Of a stretch of 64,000 nt of DNA, positions 43,010-54,544 are shown one piece after another (position 1 is the stretch's first letter; each line of letters starts with the position of its first letter). The position numbers and the translations under genes are program-made. The DNA lies in the NCBI GenBank assembly GCA_035582835.1, contig JAYKAV010002932.1:956252-1020251 (forward strand), given 5' to 3'. Origin of the DNA: Phoebastria nigripes. Lineage: Eukaryota; Chordata; Aves; Procellariiformes; Diomedeidae. Below the pieces are notes generated by a model, which saw only the letters and a list, made by a program, of their open reading frames with translations, was not told where the DNA came from and did not search any database.

Positions 43010-46000
43010 GCTGGGGGAGGGGAACCTCAATCTATCCCACTCCTACCAGTTTGATGCCAGGGCCAGCAACAGATGCCCAGAGCCTGGAGAAGGATCACGG
43101 GTCAGGAGAGCACCTGAAGAGCAGCACAAATGAATTCCAGCCACTCCAGCCAGTAAGTCAGCTTCATCGGGGGCCCAACTTAAATGTCTCTATGCAAACG
43201 CACGTAGCATGGGGAATAAACCAGAGGAGTTAGAGGCACNCNCACGCCTGCAGGGCTACGACCTTATTGGCATCACAGAGACGTGGTGGGATGGCTCCTA
43301 CGATTGGAGTGTTGGGATGGAGGGATACAGGCTCTTTAGGAAGGACAGGCAGGGGAGACGAGGAGGGNGTGTCNCCCTCTANGTCAANGACCAGCTGGAG
43401 TGCATGGAGCTCTGCCTGGGGATGGATGAGGAGCCGACCGAGAGCTCATGGGTCAGGATTAAAGGGAGGGCAGGGACAGGTGACATNACNGTGGGGGTCT
43501 GCTACAGGCCACCGGACCAGGAACACCAAGCGGATGAGGCCCTCTATAGACAGATAGGAGCAGCCTCACATTCACAAGCCCTGGTCCTCATGGGGGACTT
43601 CAACCACCCNGNTATCNGTTGGAGGGACAACACAGCAGGGCATAAGCAATCCGGGAGGTTCCTGGAATGCATCGAGGATAACTTCCTTCTCCAAGTGGTA
43701 GAGGAGACAATGAGGAGAGGTGCTATGCTGGACCTTGTTCTCACCAACAAGGAGGGGCTGGTGGGGAATGTGAAGCTCAAGGGCAGCCTTGGCTGCAGTG
43801 ACCATGAATGGTGGAGTTCAAGATCCTTAGGGCACCGAGGAGGGCACGCAGCAAGCTCACTACCCTGGACTTCAGGAGAGCAGGCTTTGGCCTCCTCAGG
43901 GATCTGTTTGGTAGAGTACCATGGGATAAAGCCCTGGAGGGAAGAGGGGCCCAAGAAAGCTGGTTAATATTCAAGGATCACCTCCTCCAAGCTTAGGAGC
44001 GATGCATCCCAACAAAGAGGAAGTCAGGCAAAAACGCCAGGAGGCCTGCATGGATGAACAAGGATCTCCTGGACACACTCAAACACAAAAAGGAAGCCTA
44101 CAGAGGGTGGAAGCAAGGACAGGTAGCCTGGGAGGAATACAGAGAAATTGTCCAAGCAGCCAGGGATCAGGTTAGGAAAGCTAAAGCCCTGATAGAATTA
44201 AATCTGGCCAGGGACATCAAGGGCAACAAGAAAAGCTTCTACGGGTACGTCGGGGATAAAAGGAAGATGAGGGAAAATGTGGGCCCTCTCTGGAAGGAAA
44301 CGGGAGACCTGGTTACCCAGGATATGGAGAAGGTGGAGATACTCAATGACTTTTTTGCCTCGGTCTCCACCGGCAAGTGCTCGATCCTCACCGCCCAAGC
44401 TGCAGAAGGCAAAGGCAGGGACTGGGAGAATGAAGAGCTGCCCACTGTAGGAGAAGATCAGGTTCAAGACCATCTAAGGAACCTGAAAGTGCACAAGGTC
44501 ATGGGACCCGATGAGATCCATCCGCGGGTCCTGAAGGAACTGGCGGATGTAGTTGCTAAGCCACTATCCATCATATTTGAGAAGTCATGGCAGTCCAGTG
44601 AAGTTCCCACTGACTGGAAAAGGGGAAACATAACCCCCATTTTTAAAAAGGGGAAAAAGGAAGACCCAGGGAACTGGGTCAGTCAGTCAGTCTCACCTCT
44701 GTGCCTGGGAAGATCATGGAACAGATCCTCCTGGAAGCTACGCTAAGGCACATGGAGGACAGGGAGGTGATTTGAGACAGCCAGCATGGCTTCACCAAGG
44801 GCAAGTCCTGCCTGACCAACCTAGTGGCCTTCTATGATGGAGTGACTACATCAGTTGACATGGGAAGGGCTACAGATGTCATCTATCTGCACCTCTGTAA
44901 GGCCTTTGACACAGTCCCCCACAACATCCTTCTCTCTAAACTGGAGAGGTATGGATTTGATGGGTGGACTGTCCAGTGGGTGAGGAATTGGTTGGATGGT
45001 CACACCCATAGGATAGTGGTCAATGGCTCAATGTCCAGGTGGAGATTGGTGACGAGTGGCATCCCGCAGGGGTCTGTATTGGGACCGGTACTGTTTAATA
45101 TCTTCATCAGTGACATAGACGGTGGGATTGAGTGCACCCTCAGCAAGTTTGCAGATGACACCAAGCTGAATGGTGCGGTCGACACGCAAATGTCGATGGG
45201 ACATGAGGGACGGGATGCCACCCAGAGGGACCTGGACAAGCTCGAGAAGTGGGCCCCTGTGAACCTCATGAGGTTCAACAAGGCCAAGTGCAAGGTCCTG
45301 CACCTGGGTCAGGGCAACCCCCGGTATCAATACAGGCTGGGGGATGAAGGGATTGAGAGCAGCCCTGCCGAGAAGGACTTGGGGGTACTGGTGGATGAAA
45401 AGCTGGACATGAGCCAGCAATGTGCGCTCACAGCCCAGAAGGCCAACCGTACCCTGGGCCACATCAAAAGAAGCGTGGGCCAGCAGGTCGAGGGAGGGGA
45501 TTCTGCCCCTCTGCTCTGCTCTGGTGAGACCCCACCTGCAGTACTGCGTCCAGCTCTGGAGCCCTCAGCACAAGAAAGACATGGACCTGTTGGAGCGGGT
45601 CCAGAGGAGGGCCACAAAAATTATCAGGGGGTGGAACGCCTCTCCTATGAAGAAAGGCTGAGGGAGTTGGGGTTGTTCAGCCTGGAGAAGAGAAGGCTTC
45701 AGGGAGACCTTATTGCAGCCTNNCAGTANTTAAAGGGGGCTTATAAGAAAGATGGCAGCAAACTTTTTAGCAGGGCCTGTTGGGACAGGACAAGGGGGAA
45801 TGGCTTTAAACTAAAAGAGGGCAGATTTAGACTAGATATAAGGAAGAAATTTTTCACTCTGAGGGTGGTGAAACACTGGCACAGGTTGCCCAGAGAGGTG
45901 GTAGATGCCCCATCCCTCGAAACATTCAAGGTCAGGTTGGATGGGGCTCTGAGCAACCTGATCGAGTTGAAGATGTCCCTGCCCACCCCCACGGCAGGGG

Positions 46001-46056
46001 GGTTGGACTAGATGACCTTTCAAGGTCCCTTCCAACCCAAACTACTCTATGATTCT
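43010..46056 (+). mobile_element. CR1 non-LTR retrotransposon, nearly full ORF2, inactive
   Basis: The element spans about 3 kb in the plus direction inside the CDIP1 intron. The endonuclease part (frame 43209-43967) shows IGITETWWDG, MGDFNH and CSDHEW, the APE-type motifs. The reverse transcriptase spans 44054-44746 and 44824-46011, with [20 protein letters not shown] and FADDTKL. It ends with the CR1 3' terminus (CCTTCCAACCCAAACTACTC, then CTATGATTCT). Breaks: a frame change near 43960, another near 44690, and a TGA at about 44774. In motif A the usual LDF(S/C)KAFD reads YLHLCKAFD, so the first catalytic Asp is His. The 5' end is diffuse and the upstream ORF1 is not seen. The near-intact length suggests a fairly recent bird subfamily. 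Confidence 0.93.
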
Positions 46057-48080
46057 TAGGAAGGGCTCAGGTTCTGAAAGAGAAGCTCCCTCTCTGTTTA
46101 CTGTCCCAGTCACACCTGTAGCAAGATCTTTTGGTATGCAGCATACAAACATGCACATCCCCTCTCCCAGCATCTCCCTGAGTGCAGCCGTGAGCAGACA
46201 CAGCCACCGCAGCCCCACCACCCATACAACAGCAGCCGGGGTGGACTAAGCATGTTTGCTCCACTTGGCATCACTCAGGGGACATCTGGGGACGTTGCTC
46301 CATCACCCTGCCCTTGTTACAGCGTCACCCCCCATCTGTGCTCAAGCCACACCACTAGACAGCCTCGTGTCAGTTCCTAAAGTCGTTGCCTCCCTACCTC
46401 CAAGCAGGAATTCCTTCCTTGCATAACGCCTGAGGAGAACAGAGCAGCTACATCGCTAAACGCTGCCGGGGATTTCCTGGGGCGCATGGACATCGCTACA
46501 ACATTTAGACAGAGAAGCCTTTGGGAAAGGGAAGTTTTCAGCCTGCGCGTTCCACACTGACCTGTGTTTGTTTAGTTCCTAAAAATGAATGAATGACGTA
46601 CTATGGTTATATATCACTCTACATGATACTCACCCTAATTTCCCTTACTGCCTGCTCCAGTCACACACTCTGGAAAGCAGAAGGGCCCCTGCTGAAATGA
46701 AAGCCCCATTTCAAGCACATGGGTTGAAAGGGAACAAACAGGAGAGTACCTTGCATATTCACAAAGTGTTTCTCAGCAAGTTTTACATACAGCCCAAAAC
46801 CACTGTAATTATCATTTAAAACATTTCTACTTAAAAGCATTGTGCCTGACCTAGTCTACCACGTGATATTTTAGGCTCAGCCTGGAATGTGACAACTGCC
46901 AGTCCCCTCACCAGTTCTCACTGGTGCAAGGAGACCATCTCTGAACAACTTTTCCAGTGACGCCTTGGGCCAAGGGGCACGCACCTACGCTTGCAGCGAC
47001 TTGGAGAAGTTTAACCTTGAGCGTGACTCCTGCGGACGATCCAGAGGATGCCGGCATGGTGGTGTCTGTCCCAGCTTGCCTGTTCCTGCTGCCCTGCATG
47101 GCCCTGGAACTCTTCCTGGGGTCCCAAGCCCCATCCCTCCATTTAGCAGCAATCACAACCCCCTTGTGCTCTTCATAAAGCAACTGAACGCTGCCTTAAC
47201 AGCTCCTACCCTTTTGCCTCTCCAGTCCCCTTGGGAGGCAGAATCAAGATCTCACCGCTCTAATGGTTAAAGACCTCCCAGCCTCCCGCTAACATTTATT
47301 CATTGGTATTTGTTGTTGTGCTGCACTACCCGCTAGCTGAATGAGCTCTCCTCATTTCACAGGGTTCACACTGCCAACGTGCTGACGGACAATATCATCC
47401 CCATCATCATCATTTCTCTTCCTGCTTGTCAAGACATCTGAGCTTCTTTTGGCTCCTCTAAAATGGGCTCATCATTCCTGATGACTGGAAGGGCAGTTCC
47501 AGCCCAAGCTCATCTCTCCCTAGCAGGGATGACTGGAAACACACCCACTCGTACCTAGGCCTGCCTCCCTCCCCTCCCGGGGATCTGTCTGGGTAACGGA
47601 TCGTATTTGCTCTTCTCACAGCTGTGCCCTGCTGGCAGCTCCCAGCCGTCCTCTCCACAAGCTGGCACGACCTCGGTCGGGCTGGAGCGCTCACCTTACA
47701 GCGGAAAGTCTTTTCCCAAGTACACGACCTCACCTTCTATCCGATTAAATTTCATCCCGCGCCCGCTGCTCCAGCCCTCCAGCACATCCCGATCCTCCCG
47801 TCCCAACCCTTCCCTGCATTGCTGAGGGTACAAAGCTGAAGCTTTGTAAGATTTTAGTAGCACCCTGCAGCATTTTGTGGCCGCTACGGACAGCGTTAAA
47901 GACCAGTCCGAGACCAGGGCTGCCTCCCCGGCCCACATTACCATCTCTCCATACCTCTCCTCCCCGGGACGTGTGGCTCCGCAGCAAACGCTCCAGCCAC
48001 GGCAGAGCAGAGAGACCTTCCCTCTGCCTGGAGAAGCGAGGTCCTCCCTCAAAGAGTTAACCGGGGATTTATTTTCACCC
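46057..48080 (-). other. CDIP1: CDIP1 5' intron, right part
   Basis: No gene recognised between the CR1 3' end and the GC-rich island. Short frames on both strands lack splice-linked partners. Confidence 0.5.
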
Positions 48081-48784
48081 CTCTTTCTCTTATCAGCGGC
48101 GGATGGTGCTGGACTTCTCCTGCGTTTCCCCCCGTGCCCAGTGTCCCCACGCCTCCAGCTGGCCCCGCTGCCAGGAGGCCGCCGCGGCCTGCCCGGGACC
48201 CGGGGCGGGGGGGCACCGGCCCTGCCAGGCCTCCCTCCCCGCCGCCTCCTCCTCCTCCTCCTCCTCCCTCGCCCGGTCCCACCGCTCCCCCGGGCCCAGC
48301 CGGGCCCTGCGCCCGACCTCGGCCTCGTGGGGAGGCACCTACCGGCTTCCGGCTCCCGGCGGCGGCTCCGGCACCTGCCGGCNNNNNNNNNNNNNNNNNN
48401 NNNNNNNNNNNNNNNNNNNNNNNNNNNNNNNNNNNNNNNNNNNNNNNNNNNNNNNNNNNNNNNNNNNNNNNCGGGGCGGGCCTCGGCCGCGCTCTCCCAG
48501 CCGGGGGCCGGGGCTGGGGCCTGCTCCCACCGCTGGGCCTACAGCCCCCGCCGGACCGCGGCCTGCTCCCCCCCCGCGGCCAGGCCGGGGCCTGCTCCCC
48601 CCCGCGGCCAGGCCGCACCAGGCTGGGCCAGGGCCTGTCCCCCCCCCCTCGCCGGGCTGCTCCAGGGACGGGGCGGGAGCAGAACCCCGCGGCCATCTCC
48701 GGGTAACCGGCCCTGTGACCTCAGCCCCGGGCCCCCCCGCCAGCATCCCCGGCCCGGGGCGCCCCTGGGGGGGCCGAAGGCAGC
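48080..48784. promoter_or_regulatory. CpG island, probable shared promoter of CDIP1 (-) and C16orf96 (+)
   Basis: Extremely GC-rich sequence with C and G runs lies immediately before the C16orf96 start codon. It is the only strong island upstream of CDIP1 on the minus strand. The two genes are head to head in human as well. The CDIP1 first exon cannot be fixed because of the sequence gap. A unit reading GGCCTGCTCCCCCCCGCGGC recurs two to three times at 48550-48620. Confidence 0.5.
48383..48471. other. Assembly gap of 89 N
   Basis: A run of N inside the GC-rich promoter. It breaks any reading of the CDIP1 first exon. Confidence 0.99.
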
Positions 48785-51700
48785 ATGAGCGTCACCATCA
48801 CGCTGGCGGAGCTGGTAGACATGGCCTTCGGCACGGCCGACGGCGGCAGCCCCCAGGTCGGCGCCCTCCGCATCCTCCTGCGCGGCCTCCTGGAGCACCT
48901 CCACCCGCAGGAGGCCGCGGCGCAGGTCGGGGAGGACGAGAGGGGTCTCCTGGAGCCTGTGGCCGGGGAGAAGCCCTGCTCCCTCCATCAGCAGAGGCAG
49001 CCGTGGCTGGGGAGGGCAGAGGGGCAGCCCAGCGGGCCCCCGGGCACGGCAGAGCTGCCAGCCTCGGGCAGGCCGGCCGACGAGGCGTGGCAAATGGTGC
49101 AGCTGAAGAAGAGGATGGAAGTGAATGAGGAGAGGATGACGAAGGTGAGAAACCATCCTCTGGATGGTGCCCATCCTCAGCAGGGCACCAGTCCCGCTGC
49201 TGCATCGCTGCTGCTGCTGCTGGGCCGCTGGCTTGCTGGTCCTGCCCTACAGTGTCACAGCGGGGTGTGCCCCGTGCCACCTCCCGCCCTACGCGGGGTC
49301 CTGCCCTACACAGGGTCCTGCCCTATGCCATGTGCTGCCCTACACAGTGTCCTGCTCGGTGTGGCGGCCTGCTGTGCGGCATCCCACCCTACAGAGTGTC
49401 CTGCTCTACGCAGTGTCCCATCCTACGCAAGCATCCTGCCCTATATGGTGTACTGGCTTATGCCACACGCTGCCTTACACGATGTACTGCTCTGGGTGGC
49501 ATCCTGCCCCGCACAGTGTCCTGCCCTATGCAGGGTCCTGCCCATGCAGAGACCTGCCCCATCTTGTATTGTACCCTATACAGTGTCCCGCCCGACCCGG
49601 CATCCTGTCACACACAGTGTCCAGCCCTATGTAGTGTCCTGCCCTACACGGTGACATGTCCATGTCATGTCTTGCCCTTGCCGTGACATCTGCTGCCCCG
49701 GGACCAGGGAGCCTGGTGAAGCATGGAGGCACTTTTCTGGCTCTGGTGGCCCCAGCTCCACTTGGGACTAATTAAAGAGCAGTATTTAACACAGCCACTG
49801 GCCAAAGGTGGTTTCAGTCACTTCTCACCTGCCCCTGGGGCTCCATCAGTACTTGCTCTGAGATTTAGGTCTGTTGGGTCCCATCCTGCCCTGGCAAGGG
49901 TCCCCCAGCTGTGCCTGGGGCTGGGGTGGCTGTGGGCTGGAGCACACAGCTCCCACTCNCCCAGCAGGGACAGCAGCATCCCCATTGGGCTCCTCTTCTC
50001 CTCTCTTCCCTGCGGCACAGCGAGTGGCTGAGCTGCGGGTGACAGCGGTGCTACCTCGCAGGCAGGCTGTCCCAATGCCAAGGCAGAATCCTAGATGTGG
50101 CCGATGCTGTGGCAGCTCTGTTGGGTCCCAGAGACACCCCCAAACCCGCGTCTTCACTGCGCACCACTTAGCCTCCCTTCTCCCCACGTCCCCTGGAGCC
50201 CGTGGGGACGCAGCATCACTGGCCAAACCCATGTTCCTCAGGTCATGGACATGCTGCAGGAGATGCTCACCACCATCTGCTCCCTGAAAAACACTGTCGA
50301 GGGCTTCCAGGAGGAGCTGCAGTTCCTGAAGGACAATTTCGAGAAGGTGCGTGCATGAAGCTGGGCCAGTTGCTGGAGAGCTCTTGGCAGAGCGGTCGGG
50401 CTCCCCAGGGACCTGCGTGGATGGCCAGGTGGCACAGGGTGACAGGGGTGAGGTCCTGAGCTCAGGCTCCTTCCCACCCCAAGGCTAAGCTGGGAGATGT
50501 GGGATCTGCCCTGGAGCCCAGGGGTTTTGGGTAGATACTGCCTGCAGCCACAGAGCCCAGCCCTGGCCCGGGTTGGGCACTGCCGATCCCTGCCTGTCCC
50601 TGCTGATGCTGATCCCCACCATTCCCAACCCCTGCGGATGCCGAACCCCCTGATGCTTCTGTTTAACAGGCTGGTCTGGAGGAGCTGCGAGAGCGGTCAG
50701 TGCGGCAGGACAAGCACGGCCACCTCCTGCAGAGCATCCTGGACCAAATGGTGAGTGGGGGGAGCCCTGGCAGAGGGGCTGGGAGCGGGCATCTGTGGCA
50801 CTGTGCACAGAGGCACTCAGCACCCAGCCCCTGGGACTGTCCCCAAGCTGTCTGGGGTCAGGCTTTGGCAAATCCTTGTGGAAAATGCACTCGAGCCTCC
50901 CAAGGGCTGCCCTGGCCGCAGTCACCTGCCTACGTGAGCATCTGGCCCCACAAGGCTCTTCTGGCAGGGTCCATGTCACCTTCCCAGCCACCNGAGCAGG
51001 GACTTCCACCCCTGGGCGCCCCAGTGTCCTGGTGGCTTCCACCAGCCACCTCCGCTGTTGTTGTCCCTCCTGCAATGCCAGGAGAGTATCATCACCCTGG
51101 GATATGGCAGCGCAGACACAGGGGTGGATTATACCCTCTAGATTTTGAGGCCCCGGGGCACCTGCAGGGTTGGGGATGGCACTGGGGGTGGTGGCAAGGT
51201 TTGGCATTGCCCTCGCCATCCCAGGGGCTGCCCAGGCTCTCTGCTCCTGGAGCAGGGCGGAAGGGATGATTTCTCTCCCGGTTGCAGGCAGAGGTGCATC
51301 AGGAGCTGAGCTCCTTCCCCTGGCATGCTGCCACGCTGTGCTGGAGCTCTCTCTGCGGGGCACCTGCTGACGAGGTGCATGCAGGCTCCCGGGTGCCAGG
51401 CTCCCTTGCTGGGGCCTGGCAATGCCCCTCGGCTCCAGGATGGCATGGGGATCTTCTCTCTCCCCAAAACCTTAGGAGCTGTTTTGTTTCAGAAGCTCTC
51501 CAGCCAGGAGCTCAGCCCCAAGCCCTCACAGGAGCCAGCCCATGAGGCCCCATGCCGGCTGAGCTGGCTGCTGGAGCAGCATGAAGCCATGGGGACCCAT
51601 GTCAGCCGCCCTGAGAGCCGGCTCCAGCAGCACGGTGAGCACCGACATCCCCACCATGCCAGGCCACCGTGCCGGGTTGTGCCACCTTTGCCAGGACCGG

Positions 51701-54544
51701 TGGATAGCAGGGCCACACCCAGCCATCCCGTCTGGGTCCCGAAACTGCTGCAGCCCTCTCGTCCCTCTGTCTCGCTCCCAGCCACGCTGGCATGGCTGGC
51801 GGGGATGTGGTCAATGCCCTCTGTGGCACCCCTGGTGCTGGCCATGGCCGGGGGCTGGCAGCAGGGCCAGGGGGGTCTCCACAGCTAATAAAGGCACCTG
51901 GGTTTGGGATGGCACCGTGCTGGGGGCCTGCAGGAGCCAGCACTGCCTGGAGCAAAGCTTTGGTGTCTGTTTTCAGCTGACTCGGGGACCTTGGAGGACA
52001 TGGCTGCCCGACTGGAGAAGGTGCCAGGCGAGATGAGGCACCTGCAGGATGGAGGAGAGAAGGTGCGCAGCTGCCTGGGCCTCGGGGGGGCTGCCTGAGG
52101 GTCTGGAGGCTGCAGCCCCACACCCTGCTTGCCGAGGACACACTGGGGCATCTCTCGGGATGTCCTCGCTAGCCACTCCCTGGGGCCATNCATAAGCATA
52201 CCTCCCTGCCTCACCCGGGTCCTGCAGCCACTCTGTTTCTCACCCAGGACCACATTTGTCTTCCCCAGGGGCTGGATTTCAGCAGGGAGGTGCTGGGCCA
52301 GGTGGGGCAGCTGCAGGAGCAGTGCACGAGGCTGCAGGAAACTGTGGAGCGGCTGTGGGGTGACACCAAGGACACCCAGGTGAGCACAGCCCCGGGCTCA
52401 GCTCAGGAGCCGCTTGTGCCACGGTTGGCATCTGAACCGGGCTGGGCACAGGCTTGCCCAGACTTGGCACGTCCCCACTCCGAAGTGGCTCAGCATGCCA
52501 GGATTTTGTGGCCATGCCATGCTGACGGAGCCGGGGATGAACAATGGTGAGCGGCTCTGAGGGAGGCATAGGGGAAGGCTGGTGGCTGAGGGCGCGTGGC
52601 AGGCGTGGAGCCTGCGTAGGATGGTGGAGCACCCAGCCATGAGCAAGGTGCTGCTGAAGCAGGGCTTGGGTGTTGTGAGCAAGCAAAAGCATGCGGAGAT
52701 AGTGGCAGGGCTGGGGGTCTGCAGGGGATGGCTGACACCATGCCCCCCTCAGAAAGCAGACAAGGCTGCGCTGGAGACCAAAGCGAGCCAGGAGGAGCTG
52801 CAACATGCCATGGTCCATCTGAGCGAGATGATGCAGGACCTGCTGCAGAGGATGTCCCTGCTGGACCAGGACGTGCAGAAAGCCCTGGAGAAGCTCCTCA
52901 GCGAGATGGACTCCAAGGTAGCAGTGTCACCTGGGGAGGGTGGTGGGGATGGAGGGATACACCAGGCCAGGGAGCACATCCCTGCATGGGGAGGGTGAGC
53001 CCTGAATCTGCCAATGCCAAGAGATGATGGTCCACGTGCCACGGCTGGCCACATGTCCCAAAGCATCCCCAATGTCCCTCAGGGGCAACAGCATCCCTTG
53101 AAATGGGGCTGGTGTCCCAACGAGATCCCCTGCCCTCCCTGCAGCTGGACTGTGCAGTGCTGGCTCCCCTGCAGGCACAGCTAGAGCAGGTGTGGAGGCT
53201 CACCCAGCAGTGCCTCTGCAAGGGACCCTGCTGCGGTGCCAACCGTGCTGCCGGCTTCAAGAGGTGGGAGCTGCTGGGTCCAGTCCCATCCCATCCCATC
53301 CCATCCTATCCCACCTTCTGTCTTCTCCTGTACTGCCCCATCCCCTCCCATGCTGTCCCATCCTGCCCTGTCCGTCCCATCCAGACCGTTTGTCTCACCC
53401 TGCCCATGGGCCACTGGCCACCCATGGGACCTCACGCAGTCCCTGGGGTGCCGGCAGGGTGCTGAGCAGCCGCCCCTGTGCTGCAGGCAGCTCTTTGATC
53501 CAGTGAAGTGCATCTCCTGTGACAGACCCCTGGCCGTGGCCCCAGCGCCGTGAGTAGCGTGCAGCCCCTCCAGGACAGACCCCCATGCTGCATTTCCACT
53601 AGAGACCACTGCCCGACTTTGCCTTCACATCCTCATCAGCAGGCACTTGGTGACCATCCAAAAGGCCAGCCAGCTCCTCCGGCCCCAGCCAGCCAGAGCC
53701 GGCAGCTCCAACTGCCTGGCACAGCGGCTGCCGGGGAGGTGAGGCTTGCCAGGTGCCACCATGTCCCTCTCTCTCCCTTTGGGGTCCCTCTCCCTGGGCA
53801 GGAGGGGTAACATCAGTGCTCCTGCCCAGGGAGAGCGAAGGGAGCGGCAGGGCCAGCCGGGGGGGCCCTGTGAGTCCTGCCGGGCCACTGTCCACCTCCA
53901 GTTCCTTCGTCACCATCTGTCCCTGCGGAGATGCTGCAGACTTTGCCTGCGAGAACGTGAGCCCCCATCCCTATGTGTCCCTGTGCTCTGGAAACCTGCA
54001 GAGCCCACCTGGGCTGGGCGCAGCCTCGGGGCACCTCCAGTGGCACCGGCTGCTCTTCCCTCTAGAGAGAAGTGGATATTTTGGGCATCAACGGGGTTAT
54101 CTACAAGGGCAGGCTGAGCTCACTGGCTGCCAACAGGACCATCACCATGGGCAAGGACTTCCCAGGTAGAGGAGCAGTCCCAGGGCACCGCGTTAGCTCC
54201 AGCCAGGCTGTGCAGCCACCTGAACCAGCACGTCCTGCTCATCCCAAAGCAACGAAGGCCACCCAGCCCCACTCCTGGCACACCGCGGAGATGCACCATG
54301 CCCCCAAGTACGGCAGCCACTACGTGTCCCCGTACTCATGTGAGTGCCTGCCCCAGTTGTCCCCCCGGGCCACCGGCCCCACCGTGCAGGCTCAGCCTGC
54401 TGCTGAGTGCTCCCGGGGGCATTGTGCCCCATGGAAAGCTGTTTGTCCTTCTGCATTGCAGATGCTGCCATGCGGACGAAGATGGGCTCCTCGGGGGGCC
54501 GGTGGCAGGCTGCCGTGGGTGGCAGCAGGACAGCAGGTGTCTGA
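48785..54544 (+). CDS. C16orf96: C16orf96-like coiled-coil protein (DUF4795 family)
   Basis: Exons: 48785-49144, 50242-50346, 50670-50750, 51493-51634, 51977-52062, 52269-52379, 52753-52917, 53145-53263, 53487-53549, 53643-53738, 53830-53956, 54066-54339 and 54462-54544. A doubtful 87-base exon at 51288-51374 would keep frame. All phases agree, giving about 603-632 residues against about 1140 in human, so the bird form is short. The start MSVTITLAELVDMAF and the LLRGLLEHLH block match the human N-terminus. ETKASQEELQHAM to LLSEMDSK is a heptad-rich coiled coil matching the human core. KCISCDRPL is the conserved Cys pair, and EVDILGINGVIYKGR matches the human C-terminal region. Its function is unknown. 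It is head to head with CDIP1 and convergent with UBALD1. The joint near 54165-54340 is the least certain. Confidence 0.88.
49145..50241 (+). other. C16orf96: C16orf96 intron 1
   Basis: The donor GTGAGA at 49145 and acceptor CCTCAG ending at 50241 bound it. It holds a degenerate minisatellite at 49230-49670 and no other feature. Confidence 0.75.
49230..49670 (+). repeat. Degenerate minisatellite, unit about 16-20 bases
   Basis: The core TGTCCTGCCCTACGCAG and variants recur 20 or more times head to tail over about 440 bases. All three plus frames stay open through most of it because the array lacks stops, giving false Cys/Pro-rich frames. Confidence 0.85.
53284..53313 (+). repeat. (CCCAT)n pentanucleotide repeat in C16orf96 intron
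   Basis: Five to six CCCAT units with one T change, 20 bases after a donor; similar CCCATCC variants continue to about 53390. Confidence 0.8.

Larger units (their letters stand above)
26045..43010 (-). other. CDIP1: Long CDIP1 5' intron, left part
   Basis: No coding exon was recognised in this 17 kb. It contains simple repeats, short poly-A tracts and MIR-like fragments. Many frames of 80-130 codons occur on both strands with no family resemblance and no consistent splice partners. Confidence 0.5.

Noticed and set aside
47877..48788. 303-codon plus-strand frame through the N gap
   Set aside because: Open only because it runs through N and GC-rich sequence; the true start at 48785 is in a different context with homology.
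49252..49686. Cys-rich repeat protein in intron 1 of C16orf96
   Set aside because: All three frames are open because of the minisatellite; unit length is not a multiple of three, so no frame is favoured.
51887..51892. AATAAA in a C16orf96 intron as the gene end
   Set aside because: Well-supported exons continue beyond it to 54544, so at most it is a premature site.
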